Shown: positions 8,331 to 19,991, counted from the stretch's first letter. The stretch is 64,000 nt of DNA from an uncultured Verrucomicrobiota bacterium (GCA_903845125.1 CAIMWS010000282.1:1-64000); one strand, 5' to 3'. Translations and numbers: made by a program. Notes: generated by a model not told the origin, from the sequence alone.

Positions 8331-11270
8331 ATGACCATTCCCGCAGGGAAAACCGCCGCGAGCCTCGTGCTCACGGCGTTCGTATGTGCGGCCGCGCGGG
8401 CCGCGGAGGCGCCGCCCGTGCGGATCACCCGCCAGGGCGGCCTGCTGGAGCTGGAGAACGGCCTGGTCAAAGCCCGCCTGGATTCCCAGCCCCGCCGGAT
8501 CAGCCGGCAGTTCCTGGCCCGGCGGGGGGCGGATTGGGTGCTGGTGGCGGAGTCTTTTTCGCCCGGAAACCAATTTGAAGAACGGCGCGCCGAGGCTTCC
8601 GTGTTCGAGGATTTCGAGCACGGCTATGGCCGGTGGACCACCCAGGGCGAGGCTTTCGGCTCGGGCCCGGCGGCGGGCACGTTCCCGGGCCAGCAGACCC
8701 TCCGCGGTTACGGCGGCCAATTCCTGGCCAATTCCTGGCGGGGGAATGACCAGCTCACCGGCCGCCTGGTATCCCGCCCATTCACGATCACCAAGGATTT
8801 CATCCGTTTCAAAATCGGCGGCGGCAACCAGCCCGGCAAAGCCTGCCTCAACCTGGTCGTGGCCGGGCAGACCGTCCGCACCGCGACCGGCCTCGACGAC
8901 GAAACGCTCTGGGACCGGTGGTGGGACGCCACCGAATACCGGGGCCGGGAAGCGCGGCTGGAAATCGTGGACGACGCCACGGGCGGCTGGGGCCACATCA
9001 ACGTGGATGACATCGTCTTCACCGCGCTTTCACCCCGCCAGGAACCGGTGGCGTTGTTCGATGACACTTTGAATCCTTATCGGCATCTCGTCACCGCCCG
9101 GCCGGGGCGGGTGCAGGCGCGGCCCGGCGCCTCCGACGAGGAGGCAGCGGTGGAACTCACGATGGAGCACCAGGGGGCGGCCATCGTGGAGACCCTCCGG
9201 CTGCGGCGCGGCGAAACCTGGTTCCAGGTAAACGTGGAGGCCAGCCTGCCGGGCACACCGGCCCGGCTGGACTACCTGCTCTCGGCCTTCACCTTCAACC
9301 TGGACCATCCCCCGGAATTCATCCATTCGCCCGGCCAGAAGTTCGACGATCCCCGCGCCGGGCCCGGCCGCGACCAGATCACCGGGGACCGCGCCTTCCA
9401 TGCTCCGGCGGTCATCCTGCAGGAGGGCGGCTTGTTCACAGCGCTGGCGCCGGACCTGGAGGCGATCAACCGCTACCGCGTGGTTTCCCCGGACGCGCGG
9501 CGGACCACCCGCATCCCCCGCAATATCTTTTCCGTCCCCGTGGAGGAGGACCGCTACACCATGCCGGCGGGCATCGACCTGAACGTCCGCTCCGGGCTCA
9601 CCCCGCAGCCGCTGTTCTGCTACGGCCTGCTGGATTCCATCATCGGCCACCATATCCGCTACCAGCGGGTGAACGACGGCTCGCTGATCCGCACCTTGAG
9701 CTCCAACCGCGTGGGGTATGCCTTCAGCCTGTTCCTCGGTGCGGACGTCCCCGCCCAAACCGGCTTCCAGCGCGTGGCCCGCCTGCAATGGGAACGCTAC
9801 GGCCACGCGGTCTTCCAGAACCGGCCGCACCTGGCGATGCCCGCCGCGGATTACTGGCGGCTGGTTTATGCCGCCGCTTTCCATCCCCGCCGCGACCCCC
9901 GGGATCCGTCCAAGTTGTTCGAGGTTCCGGGCGGGCCCCTGGACGCCCCCCTGCCCGGCTACGCGGACCATGGTTCCTGGCTGGAGTGGGAGACGGATGG
10001 CCTGCCCCTGGGCGGCTTCCGGTCGTCCATCCCCTGGTGGAATGATGTGATCCATAACTCGGTTTTTTGGAACAATGCCCGCGAGGCGCTGGGCTTCCTC
10101 TACTGGGGCCGGCGGATGAACGAGCCCAAGCTGGTGGAAAACGCCCACCGCATCATCAATTTCTGCCTGGCGGCTCCGCGCAATCCGCAAGGGCTCTTCG
10201 CCACGGTTTACAGCGCCGGCACGCGCCGCTGGGGCCTCAGCTTCACCGATCCCCCCCACGGCGAAAACCGCTTGTTCCTCCGCGACGCCAAATCCTACGA
10301 CCTCGCCGCGCTAAGCAAAACCGGCGCCCACCTGCTCGATTTTTATTTGCGCGGAGAAAAGGACGCCCGCATCGTCGCGTTCCTCACCCCTTACGCGGAC
10401 TGGCTCCTCACTGCCATCGACAACCAGGGGCGGGTCCCCGCGTTTGTGACCGTGGAGCTGCAGCCCTCCCCCATCCTGCTCGACAGCGCGCACCCGGCGG
10501 CCAGCCTCTGGTTCCTGGCCGAGATGCACAATGCCACCCGCCGGGAGGACTGCCTGCGGGGCGCCCGGCGCATCGCGGAATACCTGGAGCGGGAAATCCT
10601 GCCGGGCGCCAAGTGGATCGACCTCGAACAGTCCCTCTCCTGCGGGGCCAAGCCATATTCCCTGCTGCGGGACGAGTGGCAAAACCAGTATTACCGGGGC
10701 AACCTCTGCCTGTTCTGGGCCGCCGAAGGCTTCGCCGCCCTGCACCGCGCCGAGGGGGACACCCGGTGGCTGCGCGACGGGGAGCGCTGCCTCGATTATC
10801 TCAGCTTCAGCCAGTGTGTCTGGGATCCCCATTTCATCTACACCGCCTTTCCCTTTGGCGGTTTCACCGTGGACAACAGCGACACCGCCACCATGCTCGA
10901 CGCGCGCCAGGCCGATGCCGTGCGGCCGTTCCTCTGGTATGGCAAAATCCTCGGCCGGCAGGATCTCCTGGAGCGCGGCCTGGCCGCCGCCCGTTCCTCG
11001 GTCGTCCTCATCAACCACCCGTTGCACAAGTCCCTGGGCATTTACCGGCATCCCAATGTTTACCCCACCGGCCTGGGCCCGGAAAACATCGACCACGAAG
11101 GCCATCCCCAATCCGCCATGCGCACACATCCCAGCTGGGGGGAAGCCTCGGGGGTGTTCACCGGCCTGGCGGAAGCCATGCGGGAGCTGGGCGGCGCGCC
11201 CACCAACACCGCTGGGCTGATCGGGGCCGGCCCGGATGGCCTGGGGATCCAACCGCTGCCCCAACGCTGA
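8331..11270 (+). CDS. Secreted protein, putative carbohydrate-active enzyme (N-terminal beta-sandwich-like region plus alpha-helical glycosidase-like region)
   Basis: Signal peptide MTIPAGKTAASLVLTAFVCAAARA; FEDFEHGYGRWTTQGEAFG...GGWGHINVDDIVF segment resembles regions in GH32-like secreted proteins; helical repeats after about residue 500. Confidence 0.6.
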   Translation: MTIPAGKTAASLVLTAFVCAAARAAEAPPVRITRQGGLLELENGLVKARLDSQPRRISRQFLARRGADWVLVAESFSPGNQFEERRAEASVFEDFEHGYGRWTTQGEAFGSGPAAGTFPGQQTLRGYGGQFLANSWRGNDQLTGRLVSRPFTITKDFIRFKIGGGNQPGKACLNLVVAGQTVRTATGLDDETLWDRWWDATEYRGREARLEIVDDATGGWGHINVDDIVFTALSPRQEPVALFDDTLNPYRHLVTARPGRVQARPGASDEEAAVELTMEHQGAAIVETLRLRRGETWFQVNVEASLPGTPARLDYLLSAFTFNLDHPPEFIHSPGQKFDDPRAGPGRDQITGDRAFHAPAVILQEGGLFTALAPDLEAINRYRVVSPDARRTTRIPRNIFSVPVEEDRYTMPAGIDLNVRSGLTPQPLFCYGLLDSIIGHHIRYQRVNDGSLIRTLSSNRVGYAFSLFLGADVPAQTGFQRVARLQWERYGHAVFQNRPHLAMPAADYWRLVYAAAFHPRRDPRDPSKLFEVPGGPLDAPLPGYADHGSWLEWETDGLPLGGFRSSIPWWNDVIHNSVFWNNAREALGFLYWGRRMNEPKLVENAHRIINFCLAAPRNPQGLFATVYSAGTRRWGLSFTDPPHGENRLFLRDAKSYDLAALSKTGAHLLDFYLRGEKDARIVAFLTPYADWLLTAIDNQGRVPAFVTVELQPSPILLDSAHPAASLWFLAEMHNATRREDCLRGARRIAEYLEREILPGAKWIDLEQSLSCGAKPYSLLRDEWQNQYYRGNLCLFWAAEGFAALHRAEGDTRWLRDGERCLDYLSFSQCVWDPHFIYTAFPFGGFTVDNSDTATMLDARQADAVRPFLWYGKILGRQDLLERGLAAARSSVVLINHPLHKSLGIYRHPNVYPTGLGPENIDHEGHPQSAMRTHPSWGEASGVFTGLAEAMRELGGAPTNTAGLIGAGPDGLGIQPLPQR

Positions 11271-11312
11271 GCTGGCTGGCCGGCGCCAGGGGGATCCGGG
11301 ATTCCCCCAGTC

Positions 11313-11945
11313 TTATTTGCGGCGCGCGCTGGACCGGGGCGGCCGGGTGAAAATCTGGAAGGTGCGCTTCAAGCCGGTAACGATGGCTTTCACCAGAATA
11401 TTCTGCAAGCCGCTCGGGGCTTTGAGCGGGCTGCAGGGGGAACAAATACCGCTGCACGCCGGGCAGAAAGCGCGCCTCGGCTTGCCCACCACCCGCAGGT
11501 GGCGCACGCAGCTTTCGCAATAAAATTGGGCGCACTGCTCGCAGGCCAGGCTGGCCCGCACCCCCGGATGATTCAAACAGCACGGCGTGCCATCAGTCAT
11601 CAAAGTGGGCACCGGCCCCTGGTCCGGCAGCGGCAGCGGCTGCACGGCCACATGGGCCGGCGGACCGTCGAGGCCCATTTCGATCAACCCGATCTTCACG
11701 GTCTGGCCGGTCAGGAAAACGGATTCCTTCGTCAATTTGCCATCCAGGTAGGTGCCATTGGTGGAGTTCAGGTCGCGGACCAGCACCGTGCCATTCTCAA
11801 ACACTATTTCGCAATGGTAGCCCGAAACGCTTGCGTCCTCCAGCCGGCAGTCATTGGCCTGCGCACGGCCAAAACGGTTCACCCCTGGTTTGAGATCGTA
11901 ATTCTGGAGCACCCTTCCTCCTAGTTTTAACACAAGTTTGGGCAT
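11313..11945 (-). CDS. FHA-domain protein with C-terminal Cys-rich (B-box-like) zinc-binding segment
   Basis: FHA core GVNRFGRAQANDCRLEDASVSGYHCEIVFENGTVLVRDLNSTNGTYLDG; C-terminal CCLNHPGVRASLACEQCAQFYCESCVRHLRV...CPAC. ATG at 11945. Confidence 0.85.
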   Translation of the reverse strand: MPKLVLKLGGRVLQNYDLKPGVNRFGRAQANDCRLEDASVSGYHCEIVFENGTVLVRDLNSTNGTYLDGKLTKESVFLTGQTVKIGLIEMGLDGPPAHVAVQPLPLPDQGPVPTLMTDGTPCCLNHPGVRASLACEQCAQFYCESCVRHLRVVGKPRRAFCPACSGICSPCSPLKAPSGLQNILVKAIVTGLKRTFQIFTRPPRSSARRK

Positions 11946-12614
11946 GCCATACGTTATTGCCGCTTGGGCTGGACGTCCACTTTTTTTTGGGCGCCCCCGC
12001 GAACGCCGAGTTGCCGGTTCCAGTGCGAAGCCCAGCTTATCCATTGCATCCTACATTACCATTTTTGATCAGATACGCTCCCACCCACCCCCATCCGCCG
12101 CCACTGCATCACGGTGGCGGCGTTGGAGAACCAACGTTCCTGGCCATAACCTGGCGATTCTTGATTCCAACGGAGGGGACACCCTGATTGGTTTGCCCGC
12201 CCCCGGCAAAAGAGGGAGAAAAACCCGGATGTGGAATCAGGTGGAACCAGGTGTAGGTAAGGTGAATATCCCGAAGGCAGCCATCCGGATCCGGCGCCGG
12301 CAGCGGCCGATCACGAATGTCGTTATCTTAGCCCCCGCATTCTTGGAAGACCTGCGCAGGAGGTCGGGTGACCGGGCCACGAGCACCAGTCAGGGAAGTC
12401 AAAAGGTTGATCCCGATCCCACTGGCACATGTGTTGAGGGAAACCAAAACTCCGTCTATAACCGTCTCGTCGTGAGGTCATCGGGGTCATTTAGCTTCCA
12501 GACCGTTGATTTCACGGGTGACGTGAAAGGCGGGTATTCGGGCCGCTGGAGCATGTCCGGCAGCAGCGTATGGTTCGAGTGGGGTGGTATCGCCGATCAC
12601 GGCAGTTGCTCTGG

Positions 12615-13094
12615 CTACAAGAGCGGACCGAACAGTTTGGTTTTTGGCGCTACCACGTTTCGCAGATAGTCGTACCAACTTGACACCACGAAAACAATGA
12701 CCGCGTTCTTCAATCTCTCCATCGGCGGCGCTGACGTAGCCCGCGCATGCTTGTCGTTGACCTTCTCGAAGACGACAGCCATGTGAAGCTCACTGGAGGC
12801 TACCTCAAACAAATATGCGCGATCATCGGGAATCACTTGGTCAATTCTGCCCACTCGTGGCTGGTTTTGAGTGCCCGCTGGAACTTCCCATTTTTTCGGC
12901 CATTTCAGCGTGCGGTTGCCCAGGTGGATTCCTTTGGGAAAGAACAGAGTTTTATGGCGCCCCGTGTTTTCATGGATGGCCTTTGGGAGCGGGTCGGTGT
13001 CGTTGGTTAAACCATTTCCCTTGGCGCCATGGGACGGGCGCGTCACCTCAACCACGAAGGAAGTCGCTGGATACTCCAGTTGGGTCAACGGCAA
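12615..13094 (-). pseudogene. Remnant of a pectate-lyase-superfamily (right-handed beta-helix) protein
   Basis: HGAKGNGLTNDTDPLPKAIHENTGRHKTLFFPKGIHLGNRTLKWPKKW resembles 'FGAKGDGvTDDTaalqkAIdeNtGkhktLyFPkGtYlvsdTLkWPKkW', but the similarity ends abruptly at WPKKW; flanked by ORF-poor sequence. Confidence 0.6.
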
Positions 13095-13178
13095 TCATTT
13101 CTTTCTTTACACCGATGAATAATTGTCGTTGCATAGGTGGTTGAATTGCGTTAGTGTCTCTGCCATCCGGGGACGCCT

Positions 13179-13694
13179 TTGGTTATGACACATTTGAATT
13201 TAGGCCAGTTATTTGACGGGGAGCGGAGCGCGGTGGGAGCGTGGTCCGCCAGTGAATTGAGCGCCATCTGGGAACACCAGCTCCAGGTGCGCCTGGGACA
13301 TGTGGTGCCGGACCGGCCGCCGCCGGTCCCCCGCGGCCCCCAGCAGGAGGAACCTGCCCAGCCCGCCGCCATGACCTTCGCCGATCTGCTGTTTGGGGCG
13401 CCGCCGCCGGTGACCACGCTGATCCTCGTCAAGGAATTCGCCAAGGCGCACCTGGCCAACCCGGCGCGCCTGCTGCCGAAGGATATTGCCACGGTCCTCT
13501 ATTTTGCCTGCCTGGCTTGCGGCCTGATGCGGTTCGGCAAATCCATCTCCAGCCTGGCGCCGGAACAGCTCATAAAAGGCTTCCGCTGGAGCCTGCAGCA
13601 GCCATGGCTGGACCCTTCCAGCCGGGCCTTGCTCCAACAGGCCTCGGAAATCCTGGCGGGGAAACGTCCGGAAGACATCCCGCCGAAGCCATAG
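13179..13694 (+). CDS. Hypothetical protein
   Basis: 171-aa ORF with plausible coding composition; no recognised domain. Confidence 0.5.
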   Translation: MVMTHLNLGQLFDGERSAVGAWSASELSAIWEHQLQVRLGHVVPDRPPPVPRGPQQEEPAQPAAMTFADLLFGAPPPVTTLILVKEFAKAHLANPARLLPKDIATVLYFACLACGLMRFGKSISSLAPEQLIKGFRWSLQQPWLDPSSRALLQQASEILAGKRPEDIPPKP

Positions 13695-13747
13695 CCGCGC
13701 CGCCGCCGCGGAGGCGGTGCAACCGGCATCCCCGGCCCGGGCGCAGG

Positions 13748-14524
13748 TCAGCGGCCGGAGGGGGATTTGGGATAGCACCAAAGGCTGTTACGCCTGGGAT
13801 CAGCCAGGAGCTCGTAATAGCGCGGCCATTTCACAAACTGCACATGGCCGCCGAACAGGCCCAGGATGGCCCCGCCGGCGTGGCGCTTGGAAAACCCCTC
13901 GCTGGGATCGCTGGCGCCATCATTGAAATAATCCGGGTTTTTTTCGTCGGTTTCCCAGAGCATCATATCGGTCGGCTTGAAGACAGTGCTTTTGAAGGTG
14001 CGGCCATAGGCACCCGCAGACCAGTCGTAGCTGCCGCTGCCATCGATGACGGCGCCGTTCATAAGGTAGCTGGTGAACTGGATGTTGCTTTGCCTCCAGG
14101 CCGCGGTGTTGGTGCGATGGAGCGGGCACATATACATCTTCCAGTTCTTCATGGCGGAATAGAAGAGGCCTTTTTCGGGGCCGTAATAAGCCCCGGCGGC
14201 GGGCAAGGCGAGGCCCGGCTTGTATAGCCAGCCGGCCGGCAGAGCGGCGTTCAACGAGACGCCCGCGCCGCCGCAATTGGGCGGGGCGAGCTGGTCGTTG
14301 GAATCGCCGATATACAGCAGGTGCGCGAGCAACAGCTGCTTCTGGTTGTTGAAACATTGCGCCCGCTGCCCTTTCTCCTTGGCCCTGGCCAGCGTAGGCA
14401 GGAGCATGCCGGCCAGGATGGCGATGATGGCGATCACCACCAGCAGTTCAATGAGGGTAAAAGCGGTGGGGCCCCGGGGATTCCCCTCGTCCGCTGCCTG
14501 GGATCTTTCAAGCATGGGCATCAT
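13748..14524 (-). CDS. Prepilin-type N-terminal cleavage/methylation domain protein (pseudopilin-like)
   Basis: [71 protein letters not shown]. Confidence 0.93.
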   Translation of the reverse strand: MMPMLERSQAADEGNPRGPTAFTLIELLVVIAIIAILAGMLLPTLARAKEKGQRAQCFNNQKQLLLAHLLYIGDSNDQLAPPNCGGAGVSLNAALPAGWLYKPGLALPAAGAYYGPEKGLFYSAMKNWKMYMCPLHRTNTAAWRQSNIQFTSYLMNGAVIDGSGSYDWSAGAYGRTFKSTVFKPTDMMLWETDEKNPDYFNDGASDPSEGFSKRHAGGAILGLFGGHVQFVKWPRYYELLADPRRNSLWCYPKSPSGR

Positions 14525-14659
14525 TCAAAGCCGTTGGTTGTTCCAGGGCAATTTACGGCGTCCGCCGGAAATCGACAAGCGGCTCTTTTCAACCTTTTCC
14601 TGGAACCGGAGCGGGGGCGGCGGCCTCGAGCAGGACCGGGTGCGGTTTGCCGCCAGGGC

Positions 14660-14688
14660 AAAAAAAAGCGCCCCCGGAGGGGCGCCCG
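14660..14688 (-). terminator. Rho-independent terminator of gap
   Basis: GCGCCCC(14668-14674)-CGGA-GGGGCGC(14679-14685) with an adjacent A8 on + strand (U-tract on minus strand), just downstream of the GAPDH stop. Confidence 0.9.
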
Positions 14689-14711
14689 ATCCAAAATGGT
14701 TCAGAAACGGA

Positions 14712-15809
<1,098 letters not shown>

Positions 15810-15887
15810 TTAACTGCGCCTAATCATCCGTCAATTTCGTTTTTCAATGGCCGGGGCTGGAGGGGCCGTTCGGCCCCGGTTTTGCAG

Positions 15888-16766
15888 TCATTTTTTGGCG
15901 GGATTGGCGCCCGCGGCGTGAGCGGGCCAACTGGCCGGCGGGGGCAGGGTCACCTGGCCGGTGGCGGCCCATTCGATGCCGCGGGTCATCAAGGTTTTCC
16001 AGGCCTGATTCTCCATGGTGGCGGCATCGTGGCCTAAGACCAGGTGGAAACAGCGGCCCTGGCCGAACTGGGTGGTCATCACCACCGGCTCGTTTTGGCC
16101 GGAACCGCCCTTGTCCAGGGCCGAAAAGGCGGTGGCCAGCACGGTTTTGTTGGTCTGGATGCCCAGGCGGTGCCACAGCTCATCGCGGATGAAGAAATTG
16201 GCCAGCCCCTGGGTGACGGGATGGGCGGCGTCGGTGAAGGATACCTGGAACTCGTGGATCGGCCCGTGGCCGGTGGTTTTGAGATCCCAAAAACCGCAGC
16301 ACATGCGCTGGTATTCCGGCCAGTCATAGGAGGTGGCACAGCCGGCGTGGAAGACGGCGAATCCGCCGCCGCCGCGCACAAAATCGACAAACGCCTGCTC
16401 GGCCACCGGCCCCCACTGGCGTCCCGTCACCTCCGGCCAGGCGGACCAATTGCCCACCACCACCTGGCACCGGGCAAAAGTGGCCCGGTCGCACCGGGAA
16501 GGATCCTCCGTCACTTCCACCGTAAAGCGCCCGGTCTGCTCCAGAATCCTCCGCAAGGCAGGCGTGGTTTGGCGCCAGTCATGGTTGTTGCGCCCGGATA
16601 GGATGAGCACGGACAACCGGTTGGTGGCGGGGGCGTCCGCGGCAGCCAGGGAACAAACCCACGCCATCAGCGCAGTGCCGGCAGCCAGACCCAGCCGGCG
16701 GTGGCCGGGAAACCCCGGGCAAGCCGCCGCCGGGGCGGCCCAGTGAGCGGAGGATTTATTGATCAT
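15888..16766 (-). CDS. ThuA-like domain secreted protein
   Basis: LSVLILSGRNNHDWRQTTPALRRILEQTGRFTVEVTEDP...FVRGGGGFAVFHAGCATSYDWPEY...GRCFHLVLGHD; ATG at 16766 precedes a hydrophobic leader. Confidence 0.85.
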   Translation of the reverse strand: MINKSSAHWAAPAAACPGFPGHRRLGLAAGTALMAWVCSLAAADAPATNRLSVLILSGRNNHDWRQTTPALRRILEQTGRFTVEVTEDPSRCDRATFARCQVVVGNWSAWPEVTGRQWGPVAEQAFVDFVRGGGGFAVFHAGCATSYDWPEYQRMCCGFWDLKTTGHGPIHEFQVSFTDAAHPVTQGLANFFIRDELWHRLGIQTNKTVLATAFSALDKGGSGQNEPVVMTTQFGQGRCFHLVLGHDAATMENQAWKTLMTRGIEWAATGQVTLPPPASWPAHAAGANPAKK

Positions 16767-17063
16767 CGTCCACCCACCGTAAAACCCGGCTTTCCTTTTG
16801 GCTACCCAAATTTTCCGGCTGGCCCGGATCCCGGACGCCGGGGCAGCCCTCGAAGCATCCGTTAAACCGAGTCGCAAGCAGCTGGATACAAATTATTTAC
16901 GACTGAGCAATCCCAGGCAAACACGACCGCCACCGGAAAAAAATGGCACTGCCGCTGGAAAAATGGGCGGTATTGGTTATAGTAAATCCGGCTAACAGCG
17001 GCCTTCAATTTGGGAATGTTGCCAAATTGGAATCAACCATTAACAAGCGATTACGTATTGATT

Positions 17064-17675
17064 ATGTGCGAGTGCGAAGAAAACAAGGTGTCAGTGGGCA
17101 GTGAAGTTCCAAATTTCGAGATGGAGACTTTTGATCCAGCTGGAAACCAGTTTGGGAAAATCAGCCTGGATGAATTGAAAGCGAAGAAAAAATGGACGGT
17201 CCTGGTATTTTATCCGGCGGACTTCACCTTTGTATGCCCGACGGAACTGGCGGATGTGGCCGAAAAGCATGAAAAGCTCAAATCCCTGGGTGCGGAAGTG
17301 ATTGGCGTTTCCACGGACACCAAGTTCTCGCACCTGGCCTGGCAGAAGTCGGAAAAACTGCTGGCGGGGGTCAAATACCTCCTGGCGGCCGATCCCACGG
17401 GCAAAGTGAGCCGGCTGTTTGGCGTGTATGATTGCGGCACCGGGCTGGCTCTGCGCGGCACTTTTGTGATCAATCCGGACGGCAAGCTGGTGCTGAGCGA
17501 AGTGAATTTCTACAACGTGGGCCGCAGCGGCGACGAGCTGGTGCGCAAGGTGGAAGCCGCCGTTTACCTGGCCGCGCATCCCGCCGAAGCCTGCCCCGCC
17601 AAGTGGACCCCGGGCAAGAAAACCTTGACCCCCTCCGAGAAACTCGTGGGCAACGTGGCCGACGCGTTGAAATAA
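17064..17675 (+). CDS. Peroxiredoxin (AhpC/TSA family)
   Basis: VLVFYPADFTFVCPTELADVAEKHEKLKSLGAEVIGVSTDTKFSHLAW; catalytic VCPTE; ATG at 17064. Confidence 0.96.
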   Translation: MCECEENKVSVGSEVPNFEMETFDPAGNQFGKISLDELKAKKKWTVLVFYPADFTFVCPTELADVAEKHEKLKSLGAEVIGVSTDTKFSHLAWQKSEKLLAGVKYLLAADPTGKVSRLFGVYDCGTGLALRGTFVINPDGKLVLSEVNFYNVGRSGDELVRKVEAAVYLAAHPAEACPAKWTPGKKTLTPSEKLVGNVADALK

Positions 17676-17705
17676 GCCGGGCCCGGCTGAATTTGCTTTT
17701 AAACG

Positions 17706-17734
17706 AACGGCGTCCTCCGGGGCGCCGTTTTTAT
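17706..17734 (+). terminator. Rho-independent terminator downstream of the peroxiredoxin gene
   Basis: AACGGCG (17706-17712) / CGCCGTT (17723-17729) stem followed by a T-rich stretch. Confidence 0.85.
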
Positions 17735-17977
17735 TTGAGCCGGGGCGCGGAAAGACAGCGCCAGTCAACCCTTGGCCATGGCCGGCACCCTCCTTCCCCC
17801 GCGGGCTGCCGCCGGCGCCAGGAGGCGGGGTGGAGTCCGAACGGTTCTGGCGCTGGCGCCGGGCGCCGCGGCAGGGCCGGAATTACACTCCGGAACGGTC
17901 CCAGGCGCAGCGGCCGGAGGCGGTCACCAGGACAGTGCGGGCGGGTTTGCGCTTGGTTTCCACCACCAAACCACGGA

Positions 17978-19213
17978 TCAGGGTTGCCCAGGGGTGGGCG
18001 GGCCATAGGGGATCTGGCATTTCAGGGACACCGCGCCGTTGGTACCCACCGCCAGGACGCGGATCAAGTGCTGCTCCGGGTAATTCATCGCAATCTGCTT
18101 CCCATCGGGACTGAGGAGGTGGCGGTCCATTTTGCCACCACACTGAATGAGGGCGCCCTGGGGCTTGCCCTGGATGGCATCCCACACGCGCAGGGAGGAT
18201 TCGGACCCCACCAGGAGCGCCTGGCCATTGGGGAAAAAATCGGCCGCATAATGGTTGGTGATCCGCATGAATGGATCCTTCCCGGATTGCCATAGCGGCT
18301 TGCCGGTTTCGGTTTCCCGGCAGAGGAGTCCCCCATTTTTCAGGGCGATGAGGAACCGTTTGGAATCCGGGCTGAATTGGAAAGTGGCCACGCTGCCCCC
18401 CGGCTGGAAGGCGGGAAAAGCCGGCTTGGCGTTGGCCATTTCATAAACCGTGACGGTTTGGTTGGTGGAAATCACCGCCAGGTAGTTGCCGTCCGGGCTG
18501 AAGTGGATGGACTGGGCGGGGATTTTTCCCCGCTGCCCCCATTGGAACAAACCCCGGTAGGTGCGGTAAACTTCAAACAGGTTCAACGATTGGCTGGAGG
18601 AGGAAATGGTGGCGAAATAGCGCCCATCGGCGCTGAATTGGATCTTGGGCACACCCTCCATGATCGGCTTGATCGGCTGGGCAATGGAGCGCCCGGTGAG
18701 GGCGTCCCAGAGACGGAGGATGGACGGATTCTCGGAAACGGACAGGTAGCGGCCGGCGTCCGGATTCAAAACCAGCTCACAGGGGGGCTTGGCGTTGACT
18801 CTCGTGTTGGTCACTGAGGCCCATTTGAGCGTGCTCCACAACGCGGCCTGGCTTTTGGTCAGGACGGTCAATTTTTTGCCATCCGCCGTGAACCGGGCGT
18901 CGAGAATGGCTTCCTCACACTGCCAGGGGCCGAACGCCAGGCGGTTGGTCTGGACATTCCATACCTGGAGGGTTCCCTGGCGGTTGGCGATCGCCAGCAA
19001 ATCGCCGGTGCGGTCGAAGTGCAGAGCGCTCAAGGTGTAATCCGGCGGGGGGGGATCGGGCCGCCGCCGGGGGCGGCGGGCCGCCTCCGCCCCGGGCTGA
19101 AAGCCGGAGAGGCATAGCAGCAGGAGCAGCCACCACCGGGCACCCCAGGCCGGGCGGGGAACCAACCAGTCCCCGCCGGCATGCGTATGAACCGCGCGCA
19201 AGAAAGCATTCAT
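17978..19213 (-). CDS. WD40-like repeat beta-propeller protein, secreted
   Basis: Repeated 'FSPDGNYLAVISTNQTVTVYEM', 'FSADGRYFATISSSSQSLNLFEV', 'FSPDSKRFLIALKNGG'; ATG at 19213 with hydrophobic leader. Confidence 0.8.
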   Translation of the reverse strand: MNAFLRAVHTHAGGDWLVPRPAWGARWWLLLLLCLSGFQPGAEAARRPRRRPDPPPPDYTLSALHFDRTGDLLAIANRQGTLQVWNVQTNRLAFGPWQCEEAILDARFTADGKKLTVLTKSQAALWSTLKWASVTNTRVNAKPPCELVLNPDAGRYLSVSENPSILRLWDALTGRSIAQPIKPIMEGVPKIQFSADGRYFATISSSSQSLNLFEVYRTYRGLFQWGQRGKIPAQSIHFSPDGNYLAVISTNQTVTVYEMANAKPAFPAFQPGGSVATFQFSPDSKRFLIALKNGGLLCRETETGKPLWQSGKDPFMRITNHYAADFFPNGQALLVGSESSLRVWDAIQGKPQGALIQCGGKMDRHLLSPDGKQIAMNYPEQHLIRVLAVGTNGAVSLKCQIPYGPPTPGQP

Positions 19214-19370
19214 GAATCGGTAATTCCGGCAGGCACGATCCCGCCTGATTCCGGGGCTATAAGACAATGCGTGGGGCAAGTCAAGCGTACAATACCAGCG
19301 CACCCCACCACCGGCAGGGGGATCCGCCTGGGCGGGCGGCTCCGGCGGGCTGGCCCGCGCCGGTGGTGGA

Positions 19371-19859
19371 TCAATCCTTCAGCGCTTCGGTGAGGGCGTT
19401 ATCGAGGTGCGCCAGGACGCCCGGCAAGGCCTGTTCCATGATGGGTGTCAGCTCGGTTTTGACGGTGAAAGGGTCGGCCACCTCCACCGCGTAGATCCGG
19501 AATTTTTCGGGCATGGCCAGGCCGAGCAATCGGCCCAGGGCCATGACTTCGCCAACCCCCAGGAAGTGGGGCGAATACTGAGGCAGGGTCGGCAAGTCGG
19601 CCACGTTGATCTCGTGGATAAATCCGGGTGGTGCCTGGCGGGTTTGCACCGCATCGACCAGCAGGACCTGGCGGTAACCCTCAATGAAATCCAGGAGCGA
19701 AAGGCCCATCTCGCAGGTATCGATGAAATCGAGCCGCGGATCCGGCGGACGGCGTTCACGCAAGATTTGCACCACCCGCAGCCCGATGCTGTCATCGGCC
19801 AAAATATCATTGCCCAAGCCCAGCAGGAGGACTTGTTTGCCCGGGGCGGAGGGGTTCAT
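19371..19859 (-). CDS. Hydrogenase maturation protease (HycI/HyaD family)
   Basis: VLLLGLGNDILADDSIGLRVVQ; adjacent to a [NiFe]-hydrogenase large subunit with a C-terminal extension. Confidence 0.92.
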   Translation of the reverse strand: MNPSAPGKQVLLLGLGNDILADDSIGLRVVQILRERRPPDPRLDFIDTCEMGLSLLDFIEGYRQVLLVDAVQTRQAPPGFIHEINVADLPTLPQYSPHFLGVGEVMALGRLLGLAMPEKFRIYAVEVADPFTVKTELTPIMEQALPGVLAHLDNALTEALKD

Positions 19860-19925
19860 GGTTGATCCGGGAGGCTCAACCGGGCCAGATGGGTTTGATA
19901 ATGCATGCCTTTTCTCTGAAAATCA

Positions 19926-19955
19926 CCACGGCCACCCCCAGCGAGGTGGCCGTGG
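19926..19955. promoter_or_regulatory. Perfect 11-bp-arm inverted repeat between mvhA and the maturation protease gene
   Basis: CCACGGCCACC (19926-19936) / GGTGGCCGTGG (19945-19955), 8-nt loop. Confidence 0.7.
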
Positions 19956-19991
19956 CTGAATCATGGAAACTTCCGCGCAACGCGTGGCCGC

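Noticed and set aside
7097-8470. 457-aa minus-strand ORF (and the similar 4361..5740, 6095..7021, 9030..10259)
   Set aside because: Shadow ORFs antisense to intact secreted-protein genes
11938-12669. 243-aa plus-strand ORF as an intact gene
   Set aside because: Begins inside the FHA gene's start region, lacks a credible start; only the last ~60 residues look protein-like, so treated as debris
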